This document shows, one piece after another, positions 19,029 to 28,488 of a DNA stretch of 64,000 nucleotides. The position numbers and the translations under genes are program-made. Position 1 is the first letter of the stretch. Each line of letters starts with the position of its first letter. The stretch spans positions 1 to 64,000 of the forward strand of contig NZ_JACIGJ010000008.1 in assembly GCF_014197855.1 (NCBI RefSeq). Direction: 5' to 3'. Below the pieces are notes generated by a model. It had not been told where the DNA came from. It worked only from the letters and a program-made list of their open reading frames with translations, and did not search any database. Source of the DNA: Roseospira marina. Lineage in GTDB: Bacteria > Pseudomonadota > Alphaproteobacteria > Rhodospirillales > Rhodospirillaceae.

Positions 19029-19193
19029 TGACCCGAAATGCTCCACTGCTCGGCGCGCCCCCTCCGGCGGCGACGCGAGTGTAGCCGCAGGCGGGACCGC
19101 GCGATAGGCGCCTTTGCGGAACCGCTCCCGTCCTCCGGTCTCGCGCGCGTCCCCGGGATCGTCACGGTGGGAAAACGGCGACCGAAACGCCCT

Positions 19194-19221
19194 TTGCACG
19201 CTTGGTGGAAGCGGGTATGAC
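19194..19221 (+). promoter_or_regulatory. Possible promoter of the CheB-CheR kinase
   Basis: TTGCAC, 16 bases, TATGAC. It lies about 75 bases upstream of the preferred kinase start at 19298 and inside the longer open frame, which argues against a start at 19202. Confidence 0.4.
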
Positions 19222-19297
19222 TTGGCATGGCGTGCCCGCAAAAAAGCGGTCTGGGGCGCAGGGCCAGAGCGGCGGCACAGAACAGGCGAGGACCACC

Positions 19298-22200
19298 ATG
19301 GCCGAACGGGGGCGTTCCCGTCAGGACGCAGGACCGGACACGGAAACCGACCAGGCGACCGACGCACCGGCATACGTCACGGGCACGCCGGGCGAGGTGC
19401 CGGATCCGGAGTCGGGTTCTGAACTGGGCAACATACAGGGTTTGCCGAACACCGGCGGCGCCACCAGCGCCGACTCGGATCCCGATGTCGAAGGCGAGCT
19501 TGAGGCCGAGAAGCCCGAAGAGGGCGGTCTGGTCGTGGTCGGCATAGGCGCTTCAGCCGGCGGGCTGGAGGCCCTGCGACCGTTCGTGGCCAATCTGCCC
19601 GCTCAGTCCAACATGACCTATGTGGTCGTGCAGCACATGGCGCCGCAATACCGCTCGATGCTGGTGCAGTTGCTGAGCCGCGAAACCAGCCTGCCGATCA
19701 AGGAGATCGAGCACGGCTCCCCGGTGGAGCCCAACACCGTCCACATCTGCCCGCCGAACAAAGACGTCCGCCTGTCCGACGGGCGCCTGATGCTGAAGGA
19801 ACCGTCCGCGCCCCACGGCCCCAAGCCCTCGGTGGACGTGTTTTTCAACACGCTGGCGGACAGCAAGGGACCGAACGCCATCGGCGTCATTCTGTCGGGC
19901 ACCGGCAGCGACGGCTCTCAGGGTGTGCGGGCGATCAAGGCCCACGGCGGCCTGACCGTAGCCCAGGTCCCGAACACCGCGAAATACGACGGAATGCCGA
20001 GCGCGGCGATCGAGACCGGATGCATCGACCTGCGGCTCGCCCCGCACGAGATCGGGCCGGAACTGACCTCCATCGTGCGCTTTCCCCGCGCGGTGATGCT
20101 GGCCGATGTGGACGCGGATCACACCGACGACACGATGGGCTCCATCTTCCAGCTCGTCCGCGAACGCACGGATATCGACTTTTCCAAGTATAAGCCGAGC
20201 ACCATTCGCCGCCGCCTGGAGCGCCGGTTGGCCGCGAACCGGATCGAAAGCCTCGACGCGTACCTGGAATATGTAAAGCGCAATCGTGACGAGTTGAACC
20301 TGCTGACCAAGGACATCCTGATCTCCGTCACGTCGTTCTTCCGGGACGACAAGGCGTTCTCCGAAGTGGACGAAACCCTGGGCGAGATCATCGCCGCCAA
20401 GCAGACGGGCGAAAGCCTCCGCCTGTGGATCCCTGGGTGCGCCACCGGCGAGGAAGCCTACTCGTTCGCGATGCTCTTGGCCGACCGGTTGAGCGGGAAC
20501 CCGCGCGGCCTGAAGGTGCAAATCTTCGCCACTGACGTGGACCTGGACGCGATGGCGCACGCGCGGCGCGGCATCTACTCCGAAACCACGGTCGAGAACC
20601 TGGACCGGCGCTTCATCAAGCGGCATTTCGAGCCGATCGGGCAGGCCTTTCAGGTCCGCAAGGAAATCCGCGACATGGTGGTGTTCGCACGCCAGGATCT
20701 GGCGAAGGACCCGCCGTTCGTGCGCGTGGACCTGGTCAGTTGCCGCAACCTCCTGATCTACTTCGACGCGGCACTTCAGGATCAGGTGCTGCGCACGTTC
20801 CACTACGCGCTCAACCCCGGCGCCCACCTGTTCCTGGGCAAGTCGGAATCGCTCGGCCAGAACACCGAGCTGTTCCGCCCGGTAAAGGCCCCGTCCTCCA
20901 AGATCTTCCGCAAGCGGACCGCCCAGGGCGTCTCCCACGCGCTGCCGCCGTTCGGCTCGCTTCGCGCGCGCGTTCCCGACGGTGCGCCTCGTCAAACGCA
21001 GCGCCGCAGCCAGGACACCATCGAGTCCCTGGCCATCCGGACGTACATCAACAGCGCCATGCCGCCCAGCGTGGTGGTGGACGAGAATCTCGACATCCTG
21101 TTCCTACACGGGGACCTTTCCCCGTTCGTCCGCATGCCGCAGGGCAAGCCGGACATGAATCTCGCACGCATGGTCGTCGATGATCTGCGCACGGAAAGCC
21201 GTACCCTGGTGCACAAGGCCCGCAACGAGGGCGGATTGGTGCAGGGCTCTCGCCGCACCCTGCGGACGGAGAGCCACCCGCCCGTTGCCATGCGGCTGAG
21301 TGTGCGGCCGATGGGCGCATCGGTCGATCATGATTCCCTGTTCCTGATTTCCTTCGACGTCTCCGAGCCCTCGACGGATCCGGTCGGCATGGCGGACGAT
21401 GGCGCGGACGCAACCGCCGCCGCCGCCGGTCGCGAGGCCGACCTGCGCGCGGTCGAGCTGGAGCAGGAGCTGATCGCGACCCGCGAGCACCTTCAGACGG
21501 TGGTGGAGGAGCTGGAAACCTCGAACGAGGAGCTTCAGGCCCTCAACGAGGAGCTTCAGGCGGCCAACGAGGAACTGCAATCCTCGAACGAGGAGCTGGA
21601 AACCTCCAACGAAGAGCTTCAGTCGACCAACGAGGAACTGACCACCGTCAACGAGGAGCTTCAGATCCGCACGACGGAACTGGCCGACGCCAACTCCGAC
21701 CTCATCAACATCCAGGACAACATCGGCTTCGCGATGGTGGTGGTGGACAGCTACTACCGCATTACCCGCTTCACACCGCCCGCCGTGCGCCTGTTCGGCC
21801 TGCTGCCCTCGGACGTGGGGCAGGTCATCACAACGATCCCCACGCACCTGGGCCTGAAAAACCTGCGGGAACAACTCGCCACCGTGGTCAACCAGGACAA
21901 GGGCGTCGAGGAAATTCTGGAGACCGACGACCGCGTCTATCGCATGCGGATCATGCCGCACCACAGCAGCCAGGGCGAAACCGACGGGGCTATTCTGGCC
22001 TTCGTCGATGAAACCGAAAGCCGAGAGCAGCAGCACAAGATTTTCCAAAGCGAGCAGTGGCTGCGGCTGATCACCGACACCGTCCCGGTCTCGATCATTT
22101 ACGTCAACGAGGACCAAAAGGTCACCTTCTGCAACCTGTACTTCGCCGGCACCTTCGGCCTGAACATCGATCAGGCGGTGGGCGCCCAGGTCGAAACGCT

Positions 22201-23344
22201 GATGGGACGCGCCAATCACCGCCGCCTGCGCAATGCCCTGCGCGGCGCACTGGAAAACCGCCTCCAGTCCGGCGAGGCGCAGCTTCAGGTCGCACACGGC
22301 GAACACCGGTTCATGGGCTTTCACATGGTGCCCCATTGCGACGAGATGGGCCGCGTGCTGGGCGTCTTCATGCTGCTGTCCGACATCGACGAGATCAAAC
22401 GGGCCGAGACCTCGCTGCGCAACGCCAAGGAAATCGCCGAGGAGGCCAACCGCGCCAAGTCCGATTTCCTGGCCAACATGAGCCATGAGCTGCGCACGCC
22501 GCTAAACGCCATCCTTGGGTTCTCGGAGATTCTGTCGCAAGAGATGTTCGGGGACATCCTGAACGCCGAGTACAAGGACTACAGCCGCATTATCCACGAA
22601 AGCGGCCAGCACCTGCTCAGCCTCATCAATGACATTCTCGACCTGTCCAAGATCGAATCCGGCCGAATCGAATTGCAGGAAGAGACGGTCGATCTTTACG
22701 AAACGGTCGAGACCGTCATTCGTCTGGTGGGCGAGCGCGCCCGAAACGCCCGGGTCGACATTAAGGTCGACCTGCCGGACGACCTGCCGGCGCTGCGGGC
22801 CGACGCCACCGGTCTCAAGCGGGTGCTCATCAACCTGCTAACCAACGGCATCAAGTTCACGGAGCCGGGCGGCACGGTCACCATCACCGGGGCGCTGACC
22901 AAGCGGTGGCTGACCCTGGGCGTCGCGGACAGCGGCGTCGGCATCTCGCAGGCCGATATCCAGCGGGTGTTCGCGCCGTTCGAGCAGGTGGACGGCTCCC
23001 TGGCTCGGCGCTCCGACGGCGTCGGGCTCGGGCTGCCGATCACCCGATCCCTGATGCGGTTGCACGGCGGCGACATCAGCCTGTCGAGCCAGGAGGGTCA
23101 GGGCACGACGGTGACCGTCCGCTTCCCGCGTGAGCGGGTCTTGGAGGACGCGCCGCCGGCCGAGGATGGCGAGACCGTCGAAGACGCAGCCTCCCGGGCC
23201 GAAACCGCCGAGAAGTCATCACGGGACATGGCGCCACAGGACACGGCGCCCGCAATGTCCGAGGATACCGACGCGACCTTTGCGCAGGGCGGTCCGGACG
23301 ATCCGGCGACGCCCGACCCGACCCGGGGCGCGGGCTCCACGTGA
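19298..23344 (+). CDS. CheB-CheR-PAS hybrid sensor histidine kinase
   Basis: 1348 residues. After an acidic unstructured tail come: a CheB methylesterase domain (about 78-265; Ser86 in GIGASAGG, His113 in VQHMAP, Asp205 in GTGSDGSQG); a CheR methyltransferase domain (about 280-540; WIPGCATGEEAYSFAMLL binds SAM, and SCRNLLIYF); a long coiled coil (about 715-800) built from repeats of (S/N)NEEL(Q/E); two PAS domains; HisKA with SHELRTPLNAILGFSEIL (His1063); and HATPase_c with NLLTNGIKF, DSGVGIS and GVGLGLPITR. No receiver domain or membrane segment. It probably couples a methylation-type signal to phosphotransfer in the cytoplasm. Start: an ATG preceded by GAGGA; earlier in-frame starts precede the promoter candidate. 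Confidence 0.93.
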   Translation: MAERGRSRQDAGPDTETDQATDAPAYVTGTPGEVPDPESGSELGNIQGLPNTGGATSADSDPDVEGELEAEKPEEGGLVVVGIGASAGGLEALRPFVANLPAQSNMTYVVVQHMAPQYRSMLVQLLSRETSLPIKEIEHGSPVEPNTVHICPPNKDVRLSDGRLMLKEPSAPHGPKPSVDVFFNTLADSKGPNAIGVILSGTGSDGSQGVRAIKAHGGLTVAQVPNTAKYDGMPSAAIETGCIDLRLAPHEIGPELTSIVRFPRAVMLADVDADHTDDTMGSIFQLVRERTDIDFSKYKPSTIRRRLERRLAANRIESLDAYLEYVKRNRDELNLLTKDILISVTSFFRDDKAFSEVDETLGEIIAAKQTGESLRLWIPGCATGEEAYSFAMLLADRLSGNPRGLKVQIFATDVDLDAMAHARRGIYSETTVENLDRRFIKRHFEPIGQAFQVRKEIRDMVVFARQDLAKDPPFVRVDLVSCRNLLIYFDAALQDQVLRTFHYALNPGAHLFLGKSESLGQNTELFRPVKAPSSKIFRKRTAQGVSHALPPFGSLRARVPDGAPRQTQRRSQDTIESLAIRTYINSAMPPSVVVDENLDILFLHGDLSPFVRMPQGKPDMNLARMVVDDLRTESRTLVHKARNEGGLVQGSRRTLRTESHPPVAMRLSVRPMGASVDHDSLFLISFDVSEPSTDPVGMADDGADATAAAAGREADLRAVELEQELIATREHLQTVVEELETSNEELQALNEELQAANEELQSSNEELETSNEELQSTNEELTTVNEELQIRTTELADANSDLINIQDNIGFAMVVVDSYYRITRFTPPAVRLFGLLPSDVGQVITTIPTHLGLKNLREQLATVVNQDKGVEEILETDDRVYRMRIMPHHSSQGETDGAILAFVDETESREQQHKIFQSEQWLRLITDTVPVSIIYVNEDQKVTFCNLYFAGTFGLNIDQAVGAQVETLMGRANHRRLRNALRGALENRLQSGEAQLQVAHGEHRFMGFHMVPHCDEMGRVLGVFMLLSDIDEIKRAETSLRNAKEIAEEANRAKSDFLANMSHELRTPLNAILGFSEILSQEMFGDILNAEYKDYSRIIHESGQHLLSLINDILDLSKIESGRIELQEETVDLYETVETVIRLVGERARNARVDIKVDLPDDLPALRADATGLKRVLINLLTNGIKFTEPGGTVTITGALTKRWLTLGVADSGVGISQADIQRVFAPFEQVDGSLARRSDGVGLGLPITRSLMRLHGGDISLSSQEGQGTTVTVRFPRERVLEDAPPAEDGETVEDAASRAETAEKSSRDMAPQDTAPAMSEDTDATFAQGGPDDPATPDPTRGAGST

Positions 23345-23370
23345 CGCCATTCGCGCGCGGCCGGGGGGCG

Positions 23371-23430
23371 CCTCCCGGGGCAGCCCCAACGTGAGGCGCG
23401 GAGTAAGGCTCTGAGTGAGGCCCCGGGAGG
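23371..23430. terminator. Long inverted repeat after the kinase gene
   Basis: CCTCCCGGGGC (23371-23381) and GCCCCGGGAGG (23420-23430) are exact reverse complements, 11 bases each, with a 38-base loop. Located 26 bases after the kinase stop, with GGTCTT following. A terminator is likely but lacks a T run. Confidence 0.4.
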
Positions 23431-23584
23431 GGTCTTGCCATCGCGGGGGTGGCGCTGATACGACGGTGTCCCGCGCGGCGCGGTCGTGAGTTCGGGAGCA
23501 GCCGGCCGCATCCACGCGGCCATCCGCCCCGTGCGCGGCGCGGTCATTTGTTCGTTTGCTGTCTGGAGGCTTCGGTCAAGCACT

Positions 23585-24034
23585 ATGAGCCGTCTCGTTC
23601 TTGTCCTTCGCCACCCCAGGCTCAAGGGGTTATACGATTACTGGCTCGGCCTGTGCGCAAACGAAACGCCGCCGATGGCCGATGATATCGAGCCGGCGGA
23701 TCTGCGCCCCTGGATGGGCAATCTGGTGGTCATCCGGGTGGACGGCGCCGGCGCCGACACCGGCTACACCTACTCGTTCTATAGCCAGTTCTTCACCGGA
23801 CGGTTCGGCACCGACAAGGCCGGGCAGTCCGTGGACGCCCTGCCAGACGGCCCACGCGACATCATCCGCGCCGAATACGACCGGGTGGTGTCGGAAAACA
23901 TTCCGGTGTCGCGGGTGTACACGGCCGACTTCGATGGCCTGACGCAGACGTGGGAGCGGCTCGTCCTGCCGCTGTTCAACCTGGACGGACAGGTGGACAA
24001 GCTGCTGGTCGCGGCCTACGAACTGGAACGGTAA
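23585..24034 (+). CDS. PAS_5 domain protein
   Basis: 149 residues. It opens RHPRLKGLYDYWLGLCANETPPMADDIEPADLRPWMGNLVVI and continues YSFYSQFFTGRFGTDKAGQSVDALP, the pattern of the alphaproteobacterial PAS_5 family (small stand-alone PAS-like sensors). It ends after RLVLPLFNLDGQVDKLLVA. No output domain. It follows the CheB-CheR kinase by 240 bases on the same strand, so a shared signalling role is possible but not shown. The start chosen is the ATG at 23585; the upstream part of the frame has no domain content. Confidence 0.8.
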   Translation: MSRLVLVLRHPRLKGLYDYWLGLCANETPPMADDIEPADLRPWMGNLVVIRVDGAGADTGYTYSFYSQFFTGRFGTDKAGQSVDALPDGPRDIIRAEYDRVVSENIPVSRVYTADFDGLTQTWERLVLPLFNLDGQVDKLLVAAYELER

Positions 24035-24053
24035 CGATCGGGCGGCCATGCCT

Positions 24054-24100
24054 CGGTCGTTCCGCAAAGGCCGGTTGTCCCACAAAGGGTGGTGGACAAC
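24054..24100. repeat. Imperfect tandem repeat and hairpin before the ftsK-like gene
   Basis: CGGTCGTTCCGCAAAGG (24054) and CGGTTGTCCCACAAAGG (24072) are 17-base units with three differences. The second overlaps a hairpin GTTGTCC (24074-24080) / GGACAAC (24094-24100). It lies 20 bases after the PAS_5 gene stop and may end that transcript; the rest of the 24035-24297 gap shows nothing clear. Confidence 0.45.
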
Positions 24101-24297
24101 AGGTCGCGTTTTCTACAGCATATCGCCACCAGAGGCTCCCCGGCGGCCCCCGGGTTTGAGCGCGCGTCCCGGGTCCTGGCCCGGCCGAAGCCGTCCCCCG
24201 GGCCCCCGGCGCGCCATGCCTCTCTCCGTCCGATGCCGCATCGGTGCGTTTCCGCGTCGCGCCGCGTGGTGGTCGGTGCCCCTGAAGGGACTGGTCC

Positions 24298-26727
24298 ATG
24301 ACGCTCACCCCGCCTTCGCCGTCGAATGACATGATGGAATCCGAAGTCCTCACCGCCGACGAGTTCAATCTCTGGTGCGCCCTGAACAACATGCCGTTCC
24401 GGCTGACCGAGCACGTCTGGCCGGATGGTGCCACGGAATGGGACGTGGAGGTTCACCCCGGCCGCGCCAGCCAGACCGTGGCCTATGGCACCGGTCAGAA
24501 CGACGAGACGACCGCCGCCGCGATGGCGTTCGCCTTCGTGGCCGGGGTCGAGTGGTCGGACAACGCGCACCGGGCGGCCGCCGAGGCCAGCGGCACCATT
24601 GACCCGACGGGCGAGGGAGAGGGCGACGACACCACCATGCCGCCGCGCCAGGTCGGTCCCGTGTTCACGGCGCCGCCGGCGGCGCTGGCCATGGGCCAGG
24701 AGAGCGCCCGCGACCCTGGCGCCCCGACGGACGCGGACGCGAACGCGGCGTGGGACGACAGTGCGGCCCCGACCGCACCACACGACGGCGCCCACCTCGA
24801 CGCCGACACGCACAGCGTCGATACGCACAGCGCCGATACGCACGAAAATGAGAAGCCCTCGGACCGGACGGCCGCGTCCGAAACAGACGACACCGAGAGA
24901 CCGGACGGGGACACCGACGACGAGACGGTGTGGCAGTCCGATGCCTGGGGCGCCGAAGCCGGCGAGGAGGGCGGCGACGGCGCCACCGGCGACGGCCTGC
25001 CCGACGACCTCGACGACACCAACGACCCGCCCCCGCTGATGCCGCTGTCCGATGGCTCCGATGCCGGCGACCGTATCGGCCCCGCCACGCTGGGCGATGC
25101 GTTCGGCGGCGACACCGGCGAGGCGGACGAGCCCGCGCCGGACGATGAGGAGACCGCGACCGGCTACCGGCGACCGTCCCTGGCGGTGTTGCAGGACTCC
25201 ATCGACACCCGGGAGCGCGTGCTCGACGAGAAAGCCCTGGCAGAAAAGGCCCGGTCGCTGGAAACCGTGCTGCGCAACTTCAAGGTCCGGGGCGAGATCA
25301 TGCAGGTCCACCAGGGCCCGGTCATCACCCTGTACGAGTTGGAGCCGATTCCCGGCACCAAGTCCTCCACGGTCATCAATCTGGCCGACGACATCGCCCG
25401 GTCCATGAGTGCGGTCACAGCCCGTATTGCCGTCGTCCCCGGCCGCAGCGTGATCGGCATCGAACTGCCGAACGAGAGCCGGGACACAGTCTTCCTCAAG
25501 GAAATCCTCGAATCCGACGCCTTCGCGGGCACCAACGCGAAGCTGCCCCTGGCGCTTGGCAAGGGCATCGACGGCAGCCCGTTCTCGGTCGATCTGGCGC
25601 GCATGCCGCATCTGCTGATCGCGGGCACGACCGGGTCCGGCAAGTCGGTCGGCATCAACGCCATGATCCTGTCGCTGCTGGTGCGCATGGCGCCGGACCA
25701 GTGCCGCCTGATCATGGTGGATCCGAAGATGCTGGAGCTGTCGGTCTACGACGGCATCCCGCACCTGCTGACCCCGGTGGTGACCGACCCGAACAAGGCG
25801 GTGATGGCCATGAAGTGGGCGGTGCGCGAGATGGAAAGCCGCTACCGCGCCATGTCGGCGGTGGGCGTGCGCAACATCGAGGGGTTCAATCAGCGCATGC
25901 GGGAGGCCCGCGCCAACGGCGAGGTCATCACGCGGCAAGTCCAGGTCGGCTATGACCGGCAGGCCCGCGAGCCGATCTACGAGGATCGGCCGATGGACCT
26001 GAAGACGCTGCCCTACATCGTCGTCGTGGTCGACGAGATGGCCGACCTGATGCTGGTGGCCGGCAAGGAGATCGAGGCCGTCATTCAGCGTCTGGCGCAG
26101 ATGGCGCGCGCCGCCGGCATCCACTTGATCATGGCGACGCAACGGCCCTCCGTGGACGTCATCACGGGGACCATAAAGGCCAACTTCCCGACCCGGATCA
26201 GCTTCCAGGTCACCAGCAAGATCGACAGCCGCACCATCCTGAGCGAAGCCGGCGCGGAACAACTCGTGGGCCAGGGCGACATGCTCTACATGGCAGCGGG
26301 CGGGCGCATCACCCGCGTGCACGGCGCCTTCGTCACCGACCGCGAGGTCGAAGCGCTGGTCGCCCAGCTCAAGACCCAGGGCGAGCCGGAGTACGTCCAC
26401 TCCATCATCGAGGAGGACGAGGACGGCGCCCCGGTCATGGACAACGACGCGGGCGGCCCCGGCGGCGATGCCGGGATCGCGCTGGGCGAAAGCTCCGGCG
26501 ACGACCTGTACGATCACGCGGTGGCACTGGTCCTGCGCGAGAACAAGGTGTCGGTCAGCTTCATCCAGCGCCATCTTCAGATCGGCTACAACCGCTCCGC
26601 GCGCATCGTCGAGCGGATGGAAAATGAGGGTCTCGTCAGCGCAGCCAACCATGTGGGCAAGCGCGAGATCCTGACGCGCGGGCGCCCGGTCGGCGGCGAT
26701 GCTGGGGCGTACGACGACGATGCGTGA
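24298..26727 (+). CDS. FtsK/SpoIIIE-type DNA translocase lacking membrane segments
   Basis: 809 residues. The C-terminal two thirds is a complete FtsK motor: alpha region FKVRGEIMQVHQGPVITLYE, Walker A GTTGSGKSVG, DPKMLELSVYDGIPHL, Walker B VVVVDEMADLM, MATQRPSVDVITGTIKANFP, and a winged-helix gamma domain (DDLYDHAVALVLRENKVSVS ... QIGYNRSARIVERMENEG) that in FtsK reads KOPS sites. The N-terminus differs: instead of four transmembrane helices there is a short soluble domain (about 12-100; NLWCALNNMPFRL) and a long acidic Asp/Glu/Thr linker (about 100-290). It pumps double-stranded DNA; a soluble paralogue of the septal FtsK is the likeliest reading. The stop overlaps the next gene. Confidence 0.9.
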   Translation: MTLTPPSPSNDMMESEVLTADEFNLWCALNNMPFRLTEHVWPDGATEWDVEVHPGRASQTVAYGTGQNDETTAAAMAFAFVAGVEWSDNAHRAAAEASGTIDPTGEGEGDDTTMPPRQVGPVFTAPPAALAMGQESARDPGAPTDADANAAWDDSAAPTAPHDGAHLDADTHSVDTHSADTHENEKPSDRTAASETDDTERPDGDTDDETVWQSDAWGAEAGEEGGDGATGDGLPDDLDDTNDPPPLMPLSDGSDAGDRIGPATLGDAFGGDTGEADEPAPDDEETATGYRRPSLAVLQDSIDTRERVLDEKALAEKARSLETVLRNFKVRGEIMQVHQGPVITLYELEPIPGTKSSTVINLADDIARSMSAVTARIAVVPGRSVIGIELPNESRDTVFLKEILESDAFAGTNAKLPLALGKGIDGSPFSVDLARMPHLLIAGTTGSGKSVGINAMILSLLVRMAPDQCRLIMVDPKMLELSVYDGIPHLLTPVVTDPNKAVMAMKWAVREMESRYRAMSAVGVRNIEGFNQRMREARANGEVITRQVQVGYDRQAREPIYEDRPMDLKTLPYIVVVVDEMADLMLVAGKEIEAVIQRLAQMARAAGIHLIMATQRPSVDVITGTIKANFPTRISFQVTSKIDSRTILSEAGAEQLVGQGDMLYMAAGGRITRVHGAFVTDREVEALVAQLKTQGEPEYVHSIIEEDEDGAPVMDNDAGGPGGDAGIALGESSGDDLYDHAVALVLRENKVSVSFIQRHLQIGYNRSARIVERMENEGLVSAANHVGKREILTRGRPVGGDAGAYDDDA

Positions 26728-27866
26728 GCGGGATGATGCCTGACCCGCGTCCGGGCGCGGCGATCGTCTCACTGGCCCAGGCAGCGCCCCGGGCCGGGGG
26801 CGCCCGGGGCCCACGGCGCGCCGCGCCGGATGGGGATGCGCCGACTCTGCATGTGCGGTGCGGCTCGGATATCCGGGACAGCCTTGCCATGGCGGGCTTC
26901 CAGGGTGATTTCCTGGAGGTCGCGGATCCCCTGATCCAGGGGCCGGTGCCCGCCACCCGGTCCCTGGACGGCTACCACGACACCCGGGCGCGGTTCGTCA
27001 GCGCGGCCTATGGCGTTCCTCTGGCCGAGGCGCGTCGGCGCATGGCCGGAGAGTGGGCGGCACTGCTGGCGGCGGATCGCTACGACCGCGTCGTGCTGTG
27101 GTTCGAGCATGATGCCTACGACCAGTTGATCCTGGCGCGGGTGCTGGATGCTCTGCACGGACGGCGCGGGCTGGAGGGACGCGCGGCCCTCGTGCTGTAC
27201 GACCCCGCCCGCGACGGCGCCAGCGTCGGCGTCGTGCGGGGCCTTGGGGAGTTGGGGCCGGACGCACTCCTTCGACTCTGGGGTCAGCGGCGGATGGTGA
27301 CCCGCGCCCTGACCGCGCAAGGGGTGCGGGTGTGGGACGCGCTGCGCCAGCCGGCCCCCCGGGCGCTGGCCCGCATGGCGGCCGGTCTTGTACCGGGGTT
27401 GGCGACGATGGCGCCCGCCCTGCGCCGCTGGCTTCAGGATCTGCCCTGGACCACCGACGGCCTCGCCCTCACCGAACGCGGCCTCCTGCGCACCCTGGCG
27501 GATGAAGGCGGCACCGCCTCCACCGGCACCCTGTTCCGCGCCTATCTGACCACGGACCCGCAGCCGACCCTGGGCGATGCCATGATGACCCATGTGGTGC
27601 ACGGCCTGTGCGCTGGCCCGGAGCCGGCCGTGATCAAGGATGATCCAGACGCTGCCGACCGCACGGCGACCTGGACCCTGACCGAGACCGGCCGGCGCCT
27701 GCTGGACGGCACCGCCGATTGGGCCGCGCTGGGCGGCCTCGACCGCTGGATGGGCGGCACGCATCTTGTCTCGCCGATGCCCTCGTGGCGGTGGGATCCC
27801 GAAACAGCCGCGCCCATCGCGACCGGCATGGCGGACAGGGCTGGGCGCGGCGAAGCACAACCATGA
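26724..27866 (+). CDS. DUF1835 domain protein
   Basis: 380 residues from the GTG at 26724, which overlaps the translocase stop (GTGA); ATGs at 26733 and 26736 are alternatives. The conserved N-terminal part is TLHVRCGSDIRDSLAMAGFQGDFLEVADPLIQGP (about 41-74), then VLWFEHDAYDQLILARVL, as in DUF1835 proteins of unknown function. The C-terminus has winged-helix-like stretches (LALTERGLLRTLADEGG; WTLTETGRRLLDG). No catalytic motif is evident. The stop overlaps the next start (ATGA), so the three genes form a tightly coupled unit. Confidence 0.8.
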   Translation: MSGMMPDPRPGAAIVSLAQAAPRAGGARGPRRAAPDGDAPTLHVRCGSDIRDSLAMAGFQGDFLEVADPLIQGPVPATRSLDGYHDTRARFVSAAYGVPLAEARRRMAGEWAALLAADRYDRVVLWFEHDAYDQLILARVLDALHGRRGLEGRAALVLYDPARDGASVGVVRGLGELGPDALLRLWGQRRMVTRALTAQGVRVWDALRQPAPRALARMAAGLVPGLATMAPALRRWLQDLPWTTDGLALTERGLLRTLADEGGTASTGTLFRAYLTTDPQPTLGDAMMTHVVHGLCAGPEPAVIKDDPDAADRTATWTLTETGRRLLDGTADWAALGGLDRWMGGTHLVSPMPSWRWDPETAAPIATGMADRAGRGEAQP

Positions 27867-28306
27867 TCACGCTCCGGCCGTCCACGCCTCAGGACGCGGA
27901 ACGTGTCATGGACATCTGGCGCAAGGCGGTTGACGCGACTCACGCCTTTCTGGCGCCGCGTGACCGTGCCGCGCTCGATCGGGAGCTGGCCGCCTTCTTT
28001 CCGCATGCGCCGTTGCTCCTCGCGGTCGATGCCGCGGAGACTCCGCAGGGCTTCATGCTTCTGCATGACGGGCATCTGGAGGCCCTGTTCGTCGACCCGG
28101 ACCAGCACGGCCGGGGCTTCGGAACCGCTCTCATCCGGGCGGCGCTGTCCCATCGGTCGGACCTGACGACCGACGTGAACGAGCAGAACCCCCAAGCCCT
28201 GGGATTCTACACACACAGGGGGTTCGCGCGGATCGGACGGTCGGCGCACGATGGCCAGGGACGGCCCTATCCGCTCATCCACCTTCGGCATCGCACCCCG
28301 AACTGA
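27863..28306 (+). CDS. GNAT family N-acetyltransferase, YjaB-like
   Basis: 147 residues, the same length as E. coli YjaB. Conserved features: IWRKAVDATHAFL, GFMLLHDGHLEALFVDPDQHGRGFGTALI with the Q/RxxGxG/A acetyl-CoA loop, and LTTDVNEQNPQALGFYTHRGF. It transfers acetyl from acetyl-CoA to an amine; YjaB has been reported as a lysine acetyltransferase, but the substrate here is unknown. The ATG overlaps the stop of the DUF1835 gene (ATGA), last gene of the ftsK-like chain. Confidence 0.88.
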   Translation: MITLRPSTPQDAERVMDIWRKAVDATHAFLAPRDRAALDRELAAFFPHAPLLLAVDAAETPQGFMLLHDGHLEALFVDPDQHGRGFGTALIRAALSHRSDLTTDVNEQNPQALGFYTHRGFARIGRSAHDGQGRPYPLIHLRHRTPN

Positions 28307-28406
28307 GCGCCCGCCCGATCCCGGCGGCCCGGTGGCCCGGCCGCCCGCGTACGGATCAACGGGCCTTGCGGCCCCCGATGGCATGCCGTAGCGTGAGCTT
28401 CGACGT

Positions 28407-28421
28407 GAACAGAAGACGAAC
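28407..28421 (+). promoter_or_regulatory. LexA box (alphaproteobacterial type)
   Basis: GAAC, seven bases (AGAAGAC), GAAC: the reverse complement of GTTC-N7-GTTC, the direct-repeat operator bound by LexA in alphaproteobacteria. It lies 68 bases upstream of the preferred mmcB start and marks that gene as part of the SOS response. It also shows that the longer reading frame upstream of 28489 is not coding. Confidence 0.75.
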
Positions 28422-28488
28422 CGCCGCCGGTTTCCGGGCCACACGCGCCCACGGATCGGGGCGGGGCGTCCGGTCGAAGGATGCCGCC

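Noticed and set aside
19220-19245. Sigma-54 promoter (TTGGCATGGCGTGCC) before the CheB-CheR kinase
   Set aside because: GG and GC elements are two bases too close for a -24/-12 promoter.
19202-19297. Longer N-terminus of the CheB-CheR kinase
   Set aside because: A promoter-like TTGCAC-N16-TATGAC overlaps it and the ATG at 19298 has the better ribosome site.
24016-26814. 932-codon minus-strand open frame opposite the ftsK-like gene
   Set aside because: Antisense to a complete FtsK motor; no domains, shadow-type composition. The repeated codons at its start only reflect the tandem repeat at 24054-24088.
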